From positions 4,340,001-4,404,000 of the forward strand of contig NZ_CP172346.1 in assembly GCF_044336245.1 (NCBI RefSeq): 64,000 bases of DNA. Direction: 5' to 3'. Positions 43,795 to 53,067 of the stretch are shown piece by piece. The notes under the pieces were generated by a model. It was not told the DNA's origin, did not search any database, and saw only the letters and a program-made list of their open reading frames with translations. The stretch's first letter is position 1. The number at the start of each line of letters is the position of its first letter. The DNA is from Schlesneria sphaerica (GTDB lineage: Bacteria; Planctomycetota; Planctomycetia; Planctomycetales; Planctomycetaceae). A program made the position numbers and the translations under genes.

Positions 43795-44838
43795 GTGCTG
43801 GGGAAACTGTTGCCAAGTGACGGCGGAGCGTCGATTCCGTTGCTGAAGCCAAGTCTGCTGCTGGGGCGTAAGTCGGATTGCGATATTCCGATTGCCTGTT
43901 CCTCGGTATCCGGCCATCACTGTCGGTTGGAATTTAAGGACGGTTCCTGGTGGGTGCTGGATCTGGACAGCCGGAATGGTACATCCATCAATGGTCGTCG
44001 CATCACGGAACAGCGAATTTCTCCTCGAGATGTCCTGACGCTCGGCCGTCAAAAACTGGTCGTTGACTATCAGGCTGCGAAGCATTCCAGGACGAATCCA
44101 TCTGCCAAGTCATCAGAAAAAAAGTCGACTCGGAGAAAGCTCTCAAAAACCCGGGCTTCAAGTCTAAGCGCCGATGATGAAATCGCGCTGGCATTCCTCA
44201 ATCTATCGCGTCCGGAAGACCAGCAAGATACGAACCTGCCATCAGAGAATGTTGTTTCTTCAGAACCCGTCTCGAATGTTTCGCCTTCGCCCGTAATGCC
44301 TGATGCCGAAGTTGTGACCGCCGCTCCTGCGCCGGTTCCTGCTCACATAGCGGAGCCCGGCCCGCGTCCACTTCCTCCGGTCGAACTGGGGAGGCTCATT
44401 CCGGAAGAGGGAGGTGACCCCATCGTGCTCACTTCACCGGAGATGACGATTGGACGGGGGCGAGGTTGTGATATCCCGATTCGGCTTCCCTCGATCTCTT
44501 CACGTCACTGCAAGCTGATCTTGAAAGACGGGTATTGGCATGTCGAGGACCTGAACAGCACAAACGGCACTTCGGTCGACGGCGAACGCTGTCTTTTTGA
44601 CGTCTTGATGCCGGGAAGCACACTGACGCTCCATAAACATCACTACAAGGTTGAGTACGTCCCTGCCAGCGATGCGCCCCCTCCCATTGTTCGACAGCTT
44701 TTCTCGCAGAGTCTGCTGGAAAAAGCTGGCTTTGGCATGGATCTGACAGATGGTCGCCTTGGAGGAGTGGAGCTCGAGGATGACGATTCCGATCGTCCGA
44801 AACGCTATAACCTGCTGGACTCAGATGACTCATTGTAG
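43795..44838 (+). CDS. Protein with two FHA domains
   Basis: A 347-residue protein with a GTG start behind AGGAGA (43780-43786). FHA domain 1 (residues ~1-95) has LLLGRKSDCDIPIACSSVSGHHCRL and DLDSRNGTSINGRRI. FHA domain 2 (~200-290) has MTIGRGRGCDIPIRLPSISSRHCKLI and DLNSTNGTSVDGERC. Both keep the phosphothreonine-binding Gly-Arg, Ser, His and Asn-Gly residues. A Lys- and Pro-rich linker joins them. It should bind Thr-phosphorylated partners; no Ser/Thr kinase gene is in the window. Confidence 0.93.
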   Translation: MLGKLLPSDGGASIPLLKPSLLLGRKSDCDIPIACSSVSGHHCRLEFKDGSWWVLDLDSRNGTSINGRRITEQRISPRDVLTLGRQKLVVDYQAAKHSRTNPSAKSSEKKSTRRKLSKTRASSLSADDEIALAFLNLSRPEDQQDTNLPSENVVSSEPVSNVSPSPVMPDAEVVTAAPAPVPAHIAEPGPRPLPPVELGRLIPEEGGDPIVLTSPEMTIGRGRGCDIPIRLPSISSRHCKLILKDGYWHVEDLNSTNGTSVDGERCLFDVLMPGSTLTLHKHHYKVEYVPASDAPPPIVRQLFSQSLLEKAGFGMDLTDGRLGGVELEDDDSDRPKRYNLLDSDDSL

Positions 44839-44917
44839 AGCGGTCTGACCATCGCTCCCCCGGCACTGGCCCGAAAAGGTTTCTCTTCGTGGGGGGCCCT
44901 CGCGCAATAGAGGCTGC

Positions 44918-45005
44918 CCACGTGGTTCTACCACGTCGCGTGATTGTTCTCTGGCAGAGACCCTCGCTTGTCGAGGGAATGCCTGTGATCATGGCCGGCC
45001 ATGAA
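44918..45005. repeat. Cluster of three inverted repeats before the hydrolase gene
   Basis: In order: ACGTGGT-TCT-ACCACGT (44920-44936); CCCTCG-CTTGT-CGAGGG (44961-44977); and a perfect 16-base palindrome TCATGGCCGGCCATGA (44989-45004). None has a T-run. They could be mRNA structures or operator sites. Confidence 0.6.
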
Positions 45006-45117
45006 TTGAGTGACAGTGGAACTTGGGGGCGAGGGTCGGTAGAACGGACGTCGCGGCCCTTGAGCAGATGGGTGGGACGCAAGTCGTAGTGAACTACTGA
45101 CGAAAGGGCGATGCCGT

Positions 45118-47109
45118 ATGTCTCGGAATTTGAGTGTCGTTTGCATCGTGGCGCTGTCATCAATAGGGTTATGGGCGCAGGAGACGCCCTCTGCCAAGCC
45201 CGGTGATGCGATGATGGAAAGTCACCTGATCCTTGAGACGGCCCGGCTGAGCAGCCGCGTCCTGGAAGGAGCCCAGTCCCGGGAAGAATGGGAAGCTCAA
45301 CGCGACGAATTGAAACGTCGGTATCTCGATATGCTTGGGTTGTGGCCGCTTCCCGAGCGAACCCCGCTCAATGCCACGGTGACGGGGACCTTGGAGCTGG
45401 ATGATGTCCATGTTGAGAAGCTTCATTTTCAGAGCAGTCCCGGCCTGTACGTAACGGGGAATCTGTATCGACCCGCCAAGGTCGAGGGGAAGCTTCCTGC
45501 TGTCCTGTACGTCTGCGGGCACGCCAATCGGGGTCGCGATGGCAACAAGACCGGCTACCAGCACCATGGGCGGTGGTTCGCCTCACATGGCTACATCTGT
45601 CTGATGATCGACACGCTGCAGTTGGGCGAGATCGCTGGGCTTCACCATGGAACGTACCGTGAGCAACGTTGGTGGTGGCATTCTGCTGGGTATACTCCCG
45701 CAGGAGTGGAGTGCTGGAACGGCATTCGAGCACTGGACTACCTCACTTCGCGAGCGGATGTCGACGCCGATAAGCTGGCCGTCACCGGACGCAGCGGTGG
45801 GGGGGCTGCTACGCTATGGATTACCGCAGCAGACGACCGGGTGAAAGTCTGCGTGCCGGTCAGCGGGTTGAGCGATCTGCAAACCTATGTCAGCGAAAAG
45901 GTCTGCGACGGTCACTGCGACTGCATGTTCATGTACAACACTTACAGATGGGAATGGACGACCCTGGCGGCCTTGATTGCGCCGCGTCCCATGTTGTTTG
46001 AGAACTCGGGGTATGACCCGATTTTCCCGATGCCCGGTAATGAGCGAATTCGTGAACGCCTCGCTCAGATCTATGGGTGGTATGAAAAGTCCAAGGGGGA
46101 ACTGTTTGATGTGGGCGTCACGCCAGGAGGACATCTGGACAATCAGGAACTGAGGCTGATGGCCTATCGCTGGATCAATCGACATTTGAAGAATGACAAT
46201 GCCGATGTTGACGAGCCGAAGCTGGCTGCAATCGAGGGGAAACTTCTGCGAGTCTTCCCTGAGGACAGTGATTTGCCTTCTGATCGCCTTAATGCGGTGA
46301 TCGATGAAACCTTCGTTCCCCGGGCAAACCCCGTCCCTCCGACCAGCAGGGACGAGTTCCTGGCGTGGTCCAGCAATTTGCGAGACGGCCTGCAGGAGCG
46401 TGTCTTTCGTGAGTGGCCCGAGCAAGTTCCTGCTGCCGTCGTGAGGGAAACGAGACCTGATGGTCAAATGATTCTGGGGACTGAAGACGACATACTGGTG
46501 ATTGCTGCCCGGCACGAAGCGAAACAAGCGCGACCCCGATCGCCGGAACATCGGGAACGAATCTGGCTTGTGGTACTGGATACGGAGGATCTCGAAGGAA
46601 CGCTTCCGGCCTGGGTTGCAGCGACGGACCTGGCAAATCAGTCCGTTGTTGTTATCAGTCCCAGAGGTGCAGGGCAATCGCTGGCATGGACACGAAAAAA
46701 TCCCCCCAGCTATGTTGAGCGAGCCCACGCTCTGGTTGGTCGCACGGTCGACGCAGGTCGCGTCTATGACATTCAGTCTGTCGCTCGCTGGTTGCACGAG
46801 GCTGACGGTAATGAATTGACGATTGGTGTTGCAGGACGCGGTACGGCGGGGGTGTTGGGGGTGTATGCCGCACTACTCGAGTCCTGTATCAGCGAAGTCC
46901 TGGTCGTGGACCCTCCTGCATCGCACCGTCAGGGGCCAGCACTGCTTAATGTGCTGCGGGTGCTTGATGTGCCGGACGCCATTGGATTGCTCGCTCCCCG
47001 CCACGCCACTTTGATCGATGCGGAGTCGGAAGCATTTGGTCGCACGGAACAGGCCTATCGTGCAGCCGGTTACGGTGACCGGTTGTCGCGCACTGTGCGG
47101 GCAGATTGA
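45118..47109 (+). CDS. Secreted alpha/beta hydrolase with two hydrolase-like halves (acetyl xylan esterase-like)
   Basis: A 663-residue protein with a signal peptide (MSRNLSVVCIVALSSIGLWAQ). The first half (~60-370) is an esterase domain: LPAVLYVCGHANRGRDG, DTLQLGEIAG, the nucleophile elbow VTGRSGGGAATLW, IAPRPMLFENSGYDPIFP and a His in VTPGGHLDN. The second half (~430-660) repeats the topology (RIWLVVLDTEDLEG, VVVISPRGAGQSL) but its elbow reads GVAGRGTAGVLG with no serine, so it is probably inactive. Related planctomycete proteins are annotated as acetyl xylan esterases; the true substrate is unknown. Confidence 0.83.
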   Translation: MSRNLSVVCIVALSSIGLWAQETPSAKPGDAMMESHLILETARLSSRVLEGAQSREEWEAQRDELKRRYLDMLGLWPLPERTPLNATVTGTLELDDVHVEKLHFQSSPGLYVTGNLYRPAKVEGKLPAVLYVCGHANRGRDGNKTGYQHHGRWFASHGYICLMIDTLQLGEIAGLHHGTYREQRWWWHSAGYTPAGVECWNGIRALDYLTSRADVDADKLAVTGRSGGGAATLWITAADDRVKVCVPVSGLSDLQTYVSEKVCDGHCDCMFMYNTYRWEWTTLAALIAPRPMLFENSGYDPIFPMPGNERIRERLAQIYGWYEKSKGELFDVGVTPGGHLDNQELRLMAYRWINRHLKNDNADVDEPKLAAIEGKLLRVFPEDSDLPSDRLNAVIDETFVPRANPVPPTSRDEFLAWSSNLRDGLQERVFREWPEQVPAAVVRETRPDGQMILGTEDDILVIAARHEAKQARPRSPEHRERIWLVVLDTEDLEGTLPAWVAATDLANQSVVVISPRGAGQSLAWTRKNPPSYVERAHALVGRTVDAGRVYDIQSVARWLHEADGNELTIGVAGRGTAGVLGVYAALLESCISEVLVVDPPASHRQGPALLNVLRVLDVPDAIGLLAPRHATLIDAESEAFGRTEQAYRAAGYGDRLSRTVRAD

Positions 47110-47486
47110 GTCGCTGCGGTCGGTCGTGTTGAAATCACTCCAGACGGATGTGTTCCCGTAATTCGGCGCGGCGGCGGAGGTGAGAGAGTACGTTCGCGCT
47201 GGTCGCCCGGAAAAAAGGAAGTCACGGTTCGGCGACCCAGGGTGGGGAGCGCCGGTTTAAGTCGTCGAGGCATTTTCATCGGCGCTGGCGGCCGGTTTTT
47301 GTCACTTCCGCACAGGTGGAAATCTGGGCGGGAAAGAGGGGCCAGAACGGTTAATTCGCGTGCGGATAATCCGTGTTTCTGTTATACTTTACAGCCCGGC
47401 GAATGTCGGCGTTTTGTAAACAGAAATCGAGTCAGGCGGCCTTCGTTTCCGACTCGTCAATCGTCCTTTTAAAATATGTGTCCACT
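47110..47486. other. 377-base region upstream of dnaN
   Basis: Contains the extended -10 promoter at 47380-47388 and a CGGAT-A-ATCCG palindrome (47363-47373). I looked for DnaA boxes (TTATCCACA type) on both strands and found none. Confidence 0.5.
47380..47388 (+). promoter_or_regulatory. Extended -10 promoter upstream of dnaN
   Basis: TGT-TATACT at 47380-47388; the -35 is weak. The leader before the dnaN ATG would be about 90 bases. Confidence 0.5.
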
Positions 47487-48599
47487 ATGCATCTGACGTG
47501 CCAGCGAAACTCCTTAACAGCCGCATTTCAAACGGTTTCTGGCGTGGTTCCGTCTCGCACCACCAAAGATATCCTTAAGAACGTCAAGATTCAGGTGGGT
47601 GGCGGCAAAGCCGTGCTGATCGGAAGTGACAGTGAAATCGGAATTCGCTGCGAGGTTCCTGATGTCGAGTCAGACTCGCGTGGAGAGGCGCTGCTGCCGA
47701 CGTCGCGGGTGCTGTCAGTGCTGCGCGAGCTGAGTGACGATGTTGTTAAACTCGAAGTCACTGGCGATGCGACGTGGATTCGGTGCGGTTACAGCGAGTT
47801 TAGGCTTTCTGCGGAAGATCCTGCTGATTTCCCTCCTGTCGCTGCGTTTGAAGAATCAGACTACTTTGTCGTGCCAGCAATGGCTCTTCGCATGATGATT
47901 CGTCGAACGATCTTCGCGACGGACAGTGAGAGCACTCGCTATGCACTGGGCGGGATCCAGACGGAACTGGGAGCTGAGCAACTGACTCTGGCCGCCACTG
48001 ACAGTCGGCGGCTGGCGGTTGTGAGCGCGGCATCCAGTATGGTGGGACGTCCAGAGCTTCCGGCCACTCCCCCCGTTGTCCCGTCCAAGGCCATGGGATT
48101 GATAGAGAAAAGTCTCGGCGATGGATCGGGAGAAGTTCACATCGCCTTGCACCAGAACGACATCGTGGTTCGATGTGGCGGGACCACCATTACCAGTCAG
48201 TTGGTTCAGGGGCGGTTCCCCGATTACCGCAAAGTGGTACCAGATACTTACAACTCGACGATTGACCTGGTCGTGGCACCGTTCTACTCGGCAGTGCGAC
48301 AGGCGATGATCGTAACGAGCGAGGAAAGTCGCGGTGTCGACTTCGAGTTCGGAGCGGGTACGTTGCGGTTGAACAGTCAGGCTGCGGACATTGGGCAGTC
48401 GAAAATTGAAATGCCGATCGCTTATGACGGGCCAGAACTGACGATCACATTCGACCCTCGTTACGTGGCCGATTTCCTGAAAGTTCTCGATTCCAGTTCG
48501 CAGTTTCATTTGAAACTGATCAGTCATGACGACCGGGCCGCGCTGGTGACCGACGATAACTACACCTACGTTGTGATGCCGCTGGCACGGGATCGCTAA
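47487..48599 (+). CDS. dnaN: DNA polymerase III subunit beta (sliding clamp)
   Basis: The 370-residue product (MHLTCQRNSLTAAFQTVSGVVPSR) has the usual clamp length. Family signatures seen: LLPTSRVLSVLRELSDD, ATDSRRLAVVSA, QGRFPDYRKVVP and the C-terminal YTYVVMPLARDR, close to the canonical YVVMPMR end. The frame is open upstream to 47373 but the ATG at 47487 fits homologues. No ribosome site is seen before it. The clamp tethers polymerase III to DNA. It is followed by a dciA-like gene and gyrB. Confidence 0.95.
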   Translation: MHLTCQRNSLTAAFQTVSGVVPSRTTKDILKNVKIQVGGGKAVLIGSDSEIGIRCEVPDVESDSRGEALLPTSRVLSVLRELSDDVVKLEVTGDATWIRCGYSEFRLSAEDPADFPPVAAFEESDYFVVPAMALRMMIRRTIFATDSESTRYALGGIQTELGAEQLTLAATDSRRLAVVSAASSMVGRPELPATPPVVPSKAMGLIEKSLGDGSGEVHIALHQNDIVVRCGGTTITSQLVQGRFPDYRKVVPDTYNSTIDLVVAPFYSAVRQAMIVTSEESRGVDFEFGAGTLRLNSQAADIGQSKIEMPIAYDGPELTITFDPRYVADFLKVLDSSSQFHLKLISHDDRAALVTDDNYTYVVMPLARDR

Positions 48600-48699
48600 A
48601 CCAGCCTGAGGTGTCTCAGCAGGGACGCAGCACCTGACGGTAGTTCGAATTGTTCGAGCTGTACAATTAAAAGTTCACCTGAAACGCAAGATCGCACGC

Positions 48700-49005
48700 A
48701 TGGCCGCTCGTGATCCACTTCCTTTATCCATCGCCCTCAGCGAACTCATTGCCCTTCGTGGTTTTGCGAGAGTTCGCAGCGAAAACGAGCTTGAGGCCGC
48801 ATGGAAGCAGGTGGCTGGGCCCGATCTGGCTGCTCAAACTCGCCCGGCGAAGTTGAGTCGGGGGACGTTGACGGTCGCGGTCGACAACGCGCCACTGCTG
48901 AGTGAGCTTGCCTCGTTTCAGGGGCCTGAACTGCTGCAAGTCATCAGGCAGCGCTACCCGCATTTGAACATTCGAACATTGAAATTCAAGCTGAGCGGAA
49001 CCTGA
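48700..49005 (+). CDS. DciA-like protein (DUF721)
   Basis: A 101-residue protein with the DUF721 pattern: ELEAAWKQVAGPDLAAQTRPAKLSRGTLTVAVDNAPLLSELASFQGPELLQVI. DciA is the ancestral loader/recruiter of the DnaB helicase in bacteria that lack DnaC. The dnaN-DUF721-gyrB order supports the call, since DUF721 often sits between recF or dnaN and gyrB. The gap to gyrB is 69 bases. Confidence 0.8.
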   Translation: MAARDPLPLSIALSELIALRGFARVRSENELEAAWKQVAGPDLAAQTRPAKLSRGTLTVAVDNAPLLSELASFQGPELLQVIRQRYPHLNIRTLKFKLSGT

Positions 49006-49074
49006 TTTGAACCGAATTGCTTTTCGCACGAATCAATCCTGCATCAGCATTCAATTTTGAGATGGAGAACTGTT

Positions 49075-51615
49075 TTGTCTGACCCGAATAATCCACCGAT
49101 GAATGAGTCCTCCGACGTTTCGCAATCCGCGGCAACCGGGTCTGTTTCAGCCAGCAGTGAATACGGTCCTGAACATCTTCAGGCGCTGAAGGGGCTTGAG
49201 GGGATTCGGCACCGTCCTGCGATGTACATCGGTGACACGACAACGCTGGGTTTGCATCATCTCGTCTATGAACTGGTAGATAACTGCATTGATGAATGTG
49301 CGAACGGACATGCGACTCACCTCTCCGTGGTGATTCATGCAGACGGAAGCGTTTCAGTTTCTGACGACGGCCGCGGGATTCCTGTCGGTCCGATGCCGGA
49401 AGAAGACAATAAATCGGCCCTCGAGGTCGTGCTGACCAACATTCACGCTGGTGGAAAGTTCAACCGCGACGGTGGTTACAAGGTCGGTACCGGGGGGCTT
49501 CACGGAGTCGGTATCAAGGCGGTGAATGCGCTTGCCGAATGGCTTGAAGCGGAAGTTCGCCGCGAGGGTCATGTCTGGACGATGGATTTTGCTCGAGGTA
49601 AGCCGACAACTGAGCTCAAGAAGCTGGGCAAGAGTGATACGACGGGGACCAAGATCACCTTTAAGGCCGATCCCGACATCTTTCCGGACACTCGGTACAA
49701 CTTTGAGCCCCTCGCCAAGCGATTGCAGGAATTGGCGTTTTTGAATGCCGGGGTCCGCATTCGAATTCTGGATGAACGATCGGGGGAGCAGGATGAATTC
49801 TGTTACCCCGATGGAATTGTGGAATTTGTTCGCTGGCTGAATCGGACAGAAACGCCCCTGTACGATCCGATTATCCGTATCAATGGACTGCAGGACGGCA
49901 TTGAAGTCGCTGTCACAATCCAGCACAACGATGGCTTCAATGAGAACGTCCGGACGTTCGGAAACTGCGTCAATAACTTCCTCGGGGGGACGCACCTCAG
50001 TGGTTTCCGGGCCGCAGTGACGCGCGCAATCAACAACTACGGAAAACGCGAAAAGCTGTTTGAAGAAATCGTTCCTTCAGGTGACGACTTCCGTGAAGGT
50101 CTTGTGGCGGTTGTGGCTGTTCGCGTTCCTGATCCCCAGTTTCAGGGGCAGACCAAGGAAAAGCTGGTCAACGCCTCCGTCGAAGGGATTGTCAACTCGA
50201 TCGTCTTCGAGCAATTGACCAAGTTCATGGAAGAGAACCCGAACATCGCCAAACGCATCGCGCAGAAAGGGCTGATGGCTGCGGAAGCGCGCGAAGCGGC
50301 TCGCAAGTCTCGCGAAATGGTGCGGCGGAAAGGGGCTCTCACCTCGGGTGGACTACCCGAAAAACTGCGTGACTGTCGCAGTCGCGAGCTCGATATCACC
50401 GAGCTGTACCTCGTGGAAGGGGACTCGGCCGGTGGTTCGGCCGATACCGGACGTGATTCGAACGTCCAGGCGATCCTTCCGCTACGAGGAAAGATCCTGA
50501 ACGTTGAGAAAGCTCAACTGATCAAGATCCTGGATAACGCGGAAATCTCGAATCTGTTTAAGGCGATCGGTATTCCACCGATGGCAGAGTTTGAGGATGT
50601 GACCAAGCGGCGCTACGGCAAAATCATTCTCATGACCGATGCCGATATCGACGGAAGCCATATTCGCACTCTGTTGCTGACGTTCATGTTCCGTCACATG
50701 AAGCCCCTTGTGGAGAATGGGTGTATCTACATCGCCCAGCCCCCACTCTACAAAGTCACTCAGCGGAACAAGAGCCGCTACGTGCAAACGCACGAAAAGA
50801 TGGTGTCTGAGCTGATGGAGTTGGGGCTGAATGGAAGTCGGGTTGTCTTCTCTGACGGAGTCGAAATCGAAGGAGATCATCTCCGGCGAATCGTCACCCT
50901 GCTCGGCCGGATCGAAGAGCCAATCGAGCTTCTGGAACGTCGCGGACTCACTCTGAAATATCTACACCAGCAATCGCCTGACCCTGAAAAGCCATTGCCG
51001 CAGTATCGAGTCTTTCTGGGTAAGCGAGAACAGTGGTTCCATACGCGGGATGAGGTCGAACAATTCGTCCAGGAGGAAGAGAAGAAGCGGGGGCAGGAGC
51101 TGGAGATTGCCGGTGAAGCCAACGGTACGCCTGCTCCGAGCAAAAACGTGGCACCCGCCACACCGGGAGCTGCGAAAGATGGTTTGCTTCAGATTGTCGA
51201 TCTGCACGAGATGCGAACGATCAACGATGCGCTGCGTGAGCTGAAAGGTTATGGAATTCGTCTACCCGATCTTTATCCCCCTGGGGCCAAAGACGGTGAA
51301 ACCTTCTATCCGTTCCGAATCCAGCAGGAAGACCATACCGTACGCCTGACCAGCCTCCGGGAATTGCTGCGTGAGCTTCGGGATCTGGGCGAGCGAGGAA
51401 TGAAGGTCACCCGCTTTAAGGGACTGGGTGAAATGGACGCTGAAGAGTTGTGGGATACCACGATGGACCCCGCCGCAAGAACGCTGTTAAAGGTCACGAT
51501 GGTTGACGCTGCCGCTGCGGACGAGATGTTTCGGGTATTAATGGGCGATGCCGTTGAGCCGCGCCGCGAATTCATCGAAAAGCATGCACTCGACGTGAAA
51601 GACCTGGACGTCTGA
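49075..51615 (+). CDS. gyrB: DNA gyrase subunit B
   Basis: The 846-residue product from a TTG at 49075, five bases behind TGGAGAA. The ATPase domain has IRHRPAMYIGD, ELVDNCIDE, DDGRGIPVG and GGLHGVGIKAVNAL. The TOPRIM domain has ELYLVEGDSAGGSA and ILMTDADIDGSHIRTLLLTF. The C-terminal motif is RFKGLGEMDAEELWDTTMD. Between TOPRIM and the end lies a variable Ala/Pro/Lys linker (residues ~675-700: NGTPAPSKNVAPATPGAAKD), which makes it slightly longer than usual. A GyrA partner is not in the window. Confidence 0.97.
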   Translation: MSDPNNPPMNESSDVSQSAATGSVSASSEYGPEHLQALKGLEGIRHRPAMYIGDTTTLGLHHLVYELVDNCIDECANGHATHLSVVIHADGSVSVSDDGRGIPVGPMPEEDNKSALEVVLTNIHAGGKFNRDGGYKVGTGGLHGVGIKAVNALAEWLEAEVRREGHVWTMDFARGKPTTELKKLGKSDTTGTKITFKADPDIFPDTRYNFEPLAKRLQELAFLNAGVRIRILDERSGEQDEFCYPDGIVEFVRWLNRTETPLYDPIIRINGLQDGIEVAVTIQHNDGFNENVRTFGNCVNNFLGGTHLSGFRAAVTRAINNYGKREKLFEEIVPSGDDFREGLVAVVAVRVPDPQFQGQTKEKLVNASVEGIVNSIVFEQLTKFMEENPNIAKRIAQKGLMAAEAREAARKSREMVRRKGALTSGGLPEKLRDCRSRELDITELYLVEGDSAGGSADTGRDSNVQAILPLRGKILNVEKAQLIKILDNAEISNLFKAIGIPPMAEFEDVTKRRYGKIILMTDADIDGSHIRTLLLTFMFRHMKPLVENGCIYIAQPPLYKVTQRNKSRYVQTHEKMVSELMELGLNGSRVVFSDGVEIEGDHLRRIVTLLGRIEEPIELLERRGLTLKYLHQQSPDPEKPLPQYRVFLGKREQWFHTRDEVEQFVQEEEKKRGQELEIAGEANGTPAPSKNVAPATPGAAKDGLLQIVDLHEMRTINDALRELKGYGIRLPDLYPPGAKDGETFYPFRIQQEDHTVRLTSLRELLRELRDLGERGMKVTRFKGLGEMDAEELWDTTMDPAARTLLKVTMVDAAAADEMFRVLMGDAVEPRREFIEKHALDVKDLDV

Positions 51616-51637
51616 ACGAAGTTGTTGACGGTCTCGA

Positions 51638-51677
51638 AGTCCCAGGGCGCCCGACAGTGCAGCGGCGTCCCGGGACT
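51638..51677. terminator. Hairpin downstream of gyrB
   Basis: Two complementary arms (51638-51651 and 51664-51677) form 13 base pairs (AGTCCC/GGGACT, GGG/CCC, CGCC/GGCG) with one bulge on each side. There is no T-run. Confidence 0.5.
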
Positions 51678-51801
51678 CGTGCATTCTGGAATCTTCCGTC
51701 AAAAGCTTTGCGGGCAAATTCTTGCGGCCGTTGTCGAAATCACACGCATTCAGCCGCTCGAGCTGCTGCGTCAGATGAGCACTCTTCCTTTTCTCTGGGG
51801 A

Positions 51802-52269
51802 CTAAGGAAGAAAGCGAGTTCGTTCTTCGGGGGTTGGCAGGCGACACGACTCTTTCTTACCAAACACGCGATATCGATTCTTTGCGACGATCGTGTATCC
51901 AAGATTCCGCAGAGGAAGCGGAATGAGCCACAGCAGTACCCCCAGAACGCGCCAACCGGGCCCCAGTTGCCAGAGTATTCTGATCACCGCCGCCGATTTC
52001 CTGTAGGTACGCCCTGCGACCCACAGCACCATGGTGTCGAGGTTGTTGACATCTGCTGGGGATAACAGTGACTTCGCGGTATCACCTTGCAGCGGGGCAA
52101 ACTGGAACTGCTTCCGATAATCACGTTTCATGACGAAGTCGATGGACCAGTTGCACAGGCCACACACGCCGTCAAAAAACAAGATTCGTCGCACACCTTC
52201 GGTCTCACGGACGTCCACGGGGATCGGAATTTCGCCTGTCCCGCTGAGTGCGACTGGTACACTGCTCAT
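51802..52269 (-). CDS. Thiol-disulfide oxidoreductase-like protein, DCC family (DUF393)
   Basis: A 155-residue product from the ATG at 52269, placed behind a strong GGAGGG site; the frame is open to 52314. The family motif is RRILFFDGVCGLCN with the DxxCxxC pattern, followed by FAPLQGDTAKSLL, SAAVIRILWQLGPGW and a hydrophobic segment (VLGVLLWLIPLPLRN). Members are thioredoxin-like and poorly understood. No obvious partner is adjacent. Confidence 0.88.
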   Translation of the reverse strand: MSSVPVALSGTGEIPIPVDVRETEGVRRILFFDGVCGLCNWSIDFVMKRDYRKQFQFAPLQGDTAKSLLSPADVNNLDTMVLWVAGRTYRKSAAVIRILWQLGPGWRVLGVLLWLIPLPLRNLGYTIVAKNRYRVFGKKESCRLPTPEERTRFLP

Positions 52270-52491
52270 GACGCCCTCCGCTCTAGGATTGGTTGACTGA
52301 AACCCCGGAAACATCGTACAGGAACGGCGTCAGTGACAGCAAATCCCTCTCTGTCGACGTTGGCATCGACTCGAAGAAATGAGTAGTCGCCATCGGCGAA
52401 AAGTTTCTGGCACGCGACATCGCATCCTTCAAGCGTTACGACTCTCGGACAATCTTGGATCGAACTGTCGAAACCCCGCTGTGCGCAGGCG

Positions 52492-52863
52492 TCAGGCCTT
52501 CTTCTTGACCGGGCGACCTCGCTTCTTGGGTGTAGCATCCGTGGCTGAAGTCGTTGCTGCCATCCGAGCCTTCCGTGCAGCGACATCGCGTTTGGAACGC
52601 TTCTGCATAATTTCATACTGAGAAGGTCGACCTTGATTCTTTGCAACAATCTGGGCCGGCAGGACGGCGACACACTGATTGGCCATGGTAATGATGACAT
52701 CCAGGCAATCCCATTGTCGCTGCGTCCAGGGAAAGAGAGCATGGGTCAGCTTGTGCTGCTGCATTTCCATCGCAACCTGGGTCAGTTGTTCCGTCGCCTT
52801 CTTCAGTGACTCTGCCGTGCTGGCCACCATTTCTGCGCTTTTGGATTCGTATTTCAATGGCAC
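52492..52863 (-). CDS. Small helical protein with AT-hook-like C-terminus
   Basis: A 123-residue product; a GTG at 52863 stands behind AGGAGAG, and the frame is open to 52926. Residues ~8-75 are predicted as helices with coiled-coil character (MVASTAESLKKATEQLTQVAMEM). The last ~35 residues are basic, ending KKRGRPVKKKA, an AT-hook core (RGRP) flanked by lysines. That suggests binding in the minor groove of AT-rich DNA. The helical part has some likeness to phasins, which is not convincing. It is divergent from the small gene at 53068. Confidence 0.7.
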   Translation of the reverse strand: MPLKYESKSAEMVASTAESLKKATEQLTQVAMEMQQHKLTHALFPWTQRQWDCLDVIITMANQCVAVLPAQIVAKNQGRPSQYEIMQKRSKRDVAARKARMAATTSATDATPKKRGRPVKKKA

Positions 52864-52975
52864 GCAAATCTCTCCTGAAAAATGAAATGAAAACCTAACG
52901 CTTGACGCGTCATTACCTTTTGTCATCGGTAAAGCAAAAACGTAAGTCCGTCAAAAGAAAATCACAACTGCATTC

Positions 52976-53004
52976 TTGACGTCATAAATCTTTGTCGGTA
53001 TCTT
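52976..53004 (+). promoter_or_regulatory. Sigma-70 promoter for the gene at 53068
   Basis: TTGACG (52976-52981) and TATCTT (52999-53004) with a 17-base spacer, in an AT-rich divergent region. Confidence 0.6.
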
Positions 53005-53067
53005 GTCGTGAGGTTGTGTTGCTGTGGCTGCGACGCAATATGATTCGGTTAATCTGCAGGGTGCACT

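Noticed and set aside
47110..47486. Chromosomal origin next to dnaN
   Set aside because: No DnaA boxes or AT-rich unwinding element seen; gene content alone is not enough.
52407..52425. TGGCACG in the minus-strand gap before the AT-hook gene's stop
   Set aside because: The following -12 element is out of register by one base, and there is no gene for it to drive on that strand.
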